From Roseiarcus sp963779095 (GTDB taxonomy: Bacteria > Pseudomonadota > Alphaproteobacteria > Rhizobiales > Beijerinckiaceae): a DNA stretch of 64,000 nucleotides. The notes beneath the pieces are model-generated. The model saw only the letters and a program-made list of their open reading frames with translations. It did no database searches and was not told the DNA's origin. Of this stretch, positions 62,888-64,000 are shown in pieces (positions within the stretch are counted from its first letter, which is position 1; every line of letters starts with the position of its first letter). The translations under genes and the position numbers were made by a program. Location of the stretch: contig CAVZWU010000017.1 of the NCBI GenBank assembly GCA_963779095.1, forward strand, positions 62,001-126,000, written 5' to 3'.

Positions 62888-64000
62888 GACCAGCGATCGC
62901 CGCCTTGAGCCGCCCGAGCGCAGTCGTCGGAACCGAGAACTCCTCGAGCCCGCGATCGAGCAGCGCCGGCACGTAGCGAGGATCGGCCGCCATGTCGCCG
63001 CACAGGCTGACCGGGACGCCGTGAGCCTTGCCGTGCGCGATCGTCCGCCTGATGAGCTCCAGCACCGCCGGATTGAGCGGATCGGCGAGCCCCGCGAGCT
63101 CTCCAGCGCCGCGGTCGCAGGCCATTACATATTGCACGAGGTCGTTGCTGCCGATCGAGTAGAAATCGGCGTCAAAGCGATCGATCGCAAGCGCCGCCGC
63201 GGGAACCTCGACCATGATGCCGAGCGCGGGCCGGCGCGCTTCGAGCCCTTCGGCGGAAAGCTCGGCGAGCGCGGCGTCGAGGCGCCTGCGCGCCTCGGCG
63301 AGTTCCTCAGGCACGGTGACCATCGGCAGCATCACCTTCAGATTGTCCGCGCTCGCGGCTGCCCGCGCGAGCGCCCGCAATTGGGTCTTGAAAAGGTCCG
63401 GGCGGCGCAACGACAGGCGCAAGCCCCGGACGCCGAGGAATGGATTCGCCTCGCCCTCGAAAGTCACGCCACGGATCGGCTTGTCGCCTCCCGCGTCGAG
63501 CGTCCGGATCGCCACTTGCCGACCGCTCGCCCACTCCAGAATCTGGCGATAGACGTCCAGTTGATGCGCCTCGCTCGGCGGGGCGAGCCCCGGCTCAAAC
63601 AGGAACTCGGTGCGCACAAGGCCAATTCCGTCCGCATGCGCCGCATCGGGCGTCAGATCCCCGAGGCCCTGGATATTCACGAGCGCGCGAATTCGCTTGC
63701 CGGAGCGCGTGACCGCAGGCGCTTCGACGCGGCCTGCCTCGTCAACGCGCCGCTCGGCGAGCGCAGCGATGTCCCGGCGCCAGTCGGCCAGGCGCGCCGC
63801 TGAGGGTGCGATTTCGATCTCGCCCTGCTCTCCGTCGAGCAGAACCAAAGCGCCGTCCTTCGCGGGAATCTCCCCCAGACCGACGACCATCGGCACGCCG
63901 CGGGCGCGCGCCAGCATCGCGACATGGCTCGAGGCGCTCCCCGCCGTCAGCGCGATGCCGGACGAGCGCTTCCAGTCGATCTCGAGGAAGCGCGACGGCG
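62880..64000 (-). CDS. PTS enzyme-I-like / DhaM-like phosphotransferase, 5' end outside window
   Basis: The C-terminal two-thirds of a PEP-protein phosphotransferase: the active histidine region SASSHVAMLARARGVPMVVG, IGLVRTEFLFEPGL, RQVAIRTLDAGGDKPIRG, FLGVRGLRLSL, LPMVTVPEELAEARR, FDADFYSIGSNDLVQYVMAC and VSLCGDMAADPRYVPALLD with the C-terminal cysteine. The gene continues beyond 64000. In dihydroxyacetone systems, DhaM carries EIIA, HPr and EI modules, so this may be such a fusion and donate phosphate to a Dha kinase. Confidence 0.88.
   Translation of the reverse strand, partial: PSRFLEIDWKRSSGIALTAGSASSHVAMLARARGVPMVVGLGEIPAKDGALVLLDGEQGEIEIAPSAARLADWRRDIAALAERRVDEAGRVEAPAVTRSGKRIRALVNIQGLGDLTPDAAHADGIGLVRTEFLFEPGLAPPSEAHQLDVYRQILEWASGRQVAIRTLDAGGDKPIRGVTFEGEANPFLGVRGLRLSLRRPDLFKTQLRALARAAASADNLKVMLPMVTVPEELAEARRRLDAALAELSAEGLEARRPALGIMVEVPAAALAIDRFDADFYSIGSNDLVQYVMACDRGAGELAGLADPLNPAVLELIRRTIAHGKAHGVPVSLCGDMAADPRYVPALLDRGLEEFSVPTTALGRLKAAIAGHG

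Noticed and set aside
1..64000. CRISPR arrays, rRNA and tRNA genes
   Set aside because: I looked for spaced short repeats, conserved rRNA stretches and the T-loop GGTTCGAATCC pattern and found none that fold properly.

Overview
The window is GC-rich and reads like an alphaproteobacterium, probably of the order Hyphomicrobiales (Rhizobiales). The grounds are codon use, the families of transposases, an IS91/tyrosine-recombinase unit, rhizobial-type transporters and the catabolic gene content; a genus cannot be named from the sequence alone. It looks like an accessory or rearranged stretch: roughly a third is insertion sequences (IS3, IS701, IS110, IS630, IS6, IS5, IS481, IS91), several nested in or abutting each other, and many host genes are cut at IS borders. 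No rRNA, tRNA or CRISPR array was seen. About thirty single-base reading-frame shifts interrupt otherwise well conserved genes. At many of them the protein resumes in another frame without loss of family residues, so sequencing or assembly error is a real alternative to gene decay.

Layout. (1) 1-6.2 kb: pile of IS3, IS701 and two IS110 elements with inverted and direct repeats, ending in an aldehyde dehydrogenase remnant. (2) 6.3-21.3 kb: a tryptophan/kynurenine/anthranilate catabolic region. A MarR regulator and a kynurenine formamidase (minus) diverge from a branched-chain-type ABC importer (binding protein, two permeases, one fused double ATPase), a cupin and a flavin monooxygenase (plus). 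A convergent minus-strand operon carries tryptophan 2,3-dioxygenase, kynureninase, an aryl-CoA ligase, an Old-Yellow-Enzyme reductase, a RidA-like protein, an acyl-CoA dehydrogenase and an enoyl-CoA hydratase cut by an IS630. Together they could turn tryptophan into anthranilate, then anthraniloyl-CoA, then a dearomatised CoA thioester fed to beta-oxidation-like steps. (3) 21.3-26.4 kb: IS630, IS6, IS5-like and IS481, with small orphan gene slices. (4) 27.8-34.1 kb: a redox module of a GltD-like Fe-S flavoprotein, pyruvate:ferredoxin oxidoreductase (NifJ) and a dihydroorotate-dehydrogenase-like protein.

(5) 34.1-38.4 kb: IS701, IS5, a truncated histone-deacetylase-family gene and truncated IS6 and IS630. 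(6) 38.9-43.3 kb: two transglutaminase-like genes separated by an IS91-type unit. (7) 43.8-47.7 kb: a sodium:solute symporter with its small DUF3311 partner, a phosphatase/integrase chimera and an exported 2H-phosphoesterase-like protein. (8) 48.0-56.8 kb: a MocR-type regulator facing the Nit1C cluster (MSMEG_0572-like protein, nitrilase, radical SAM, acetyltransferase, AIR-synthase-like, glycosyltransferase, MSMEG_0570-like, flavin oxidoreductase), a conserved set linked in the literature to nitrogen starvation and cyanide assimilation. The intergenic region holds a sigma-54-type promoter and a 24-bp perfect palindrome. (9) 56.7-64 kb: a minus-strand carbohydrate operon: PTS enzyme-I-like protein, HTH protein, DhaK-type kinase, sugar-binding protein, fused permease-ATPase, SDR dehydrogenase and mutarotase.
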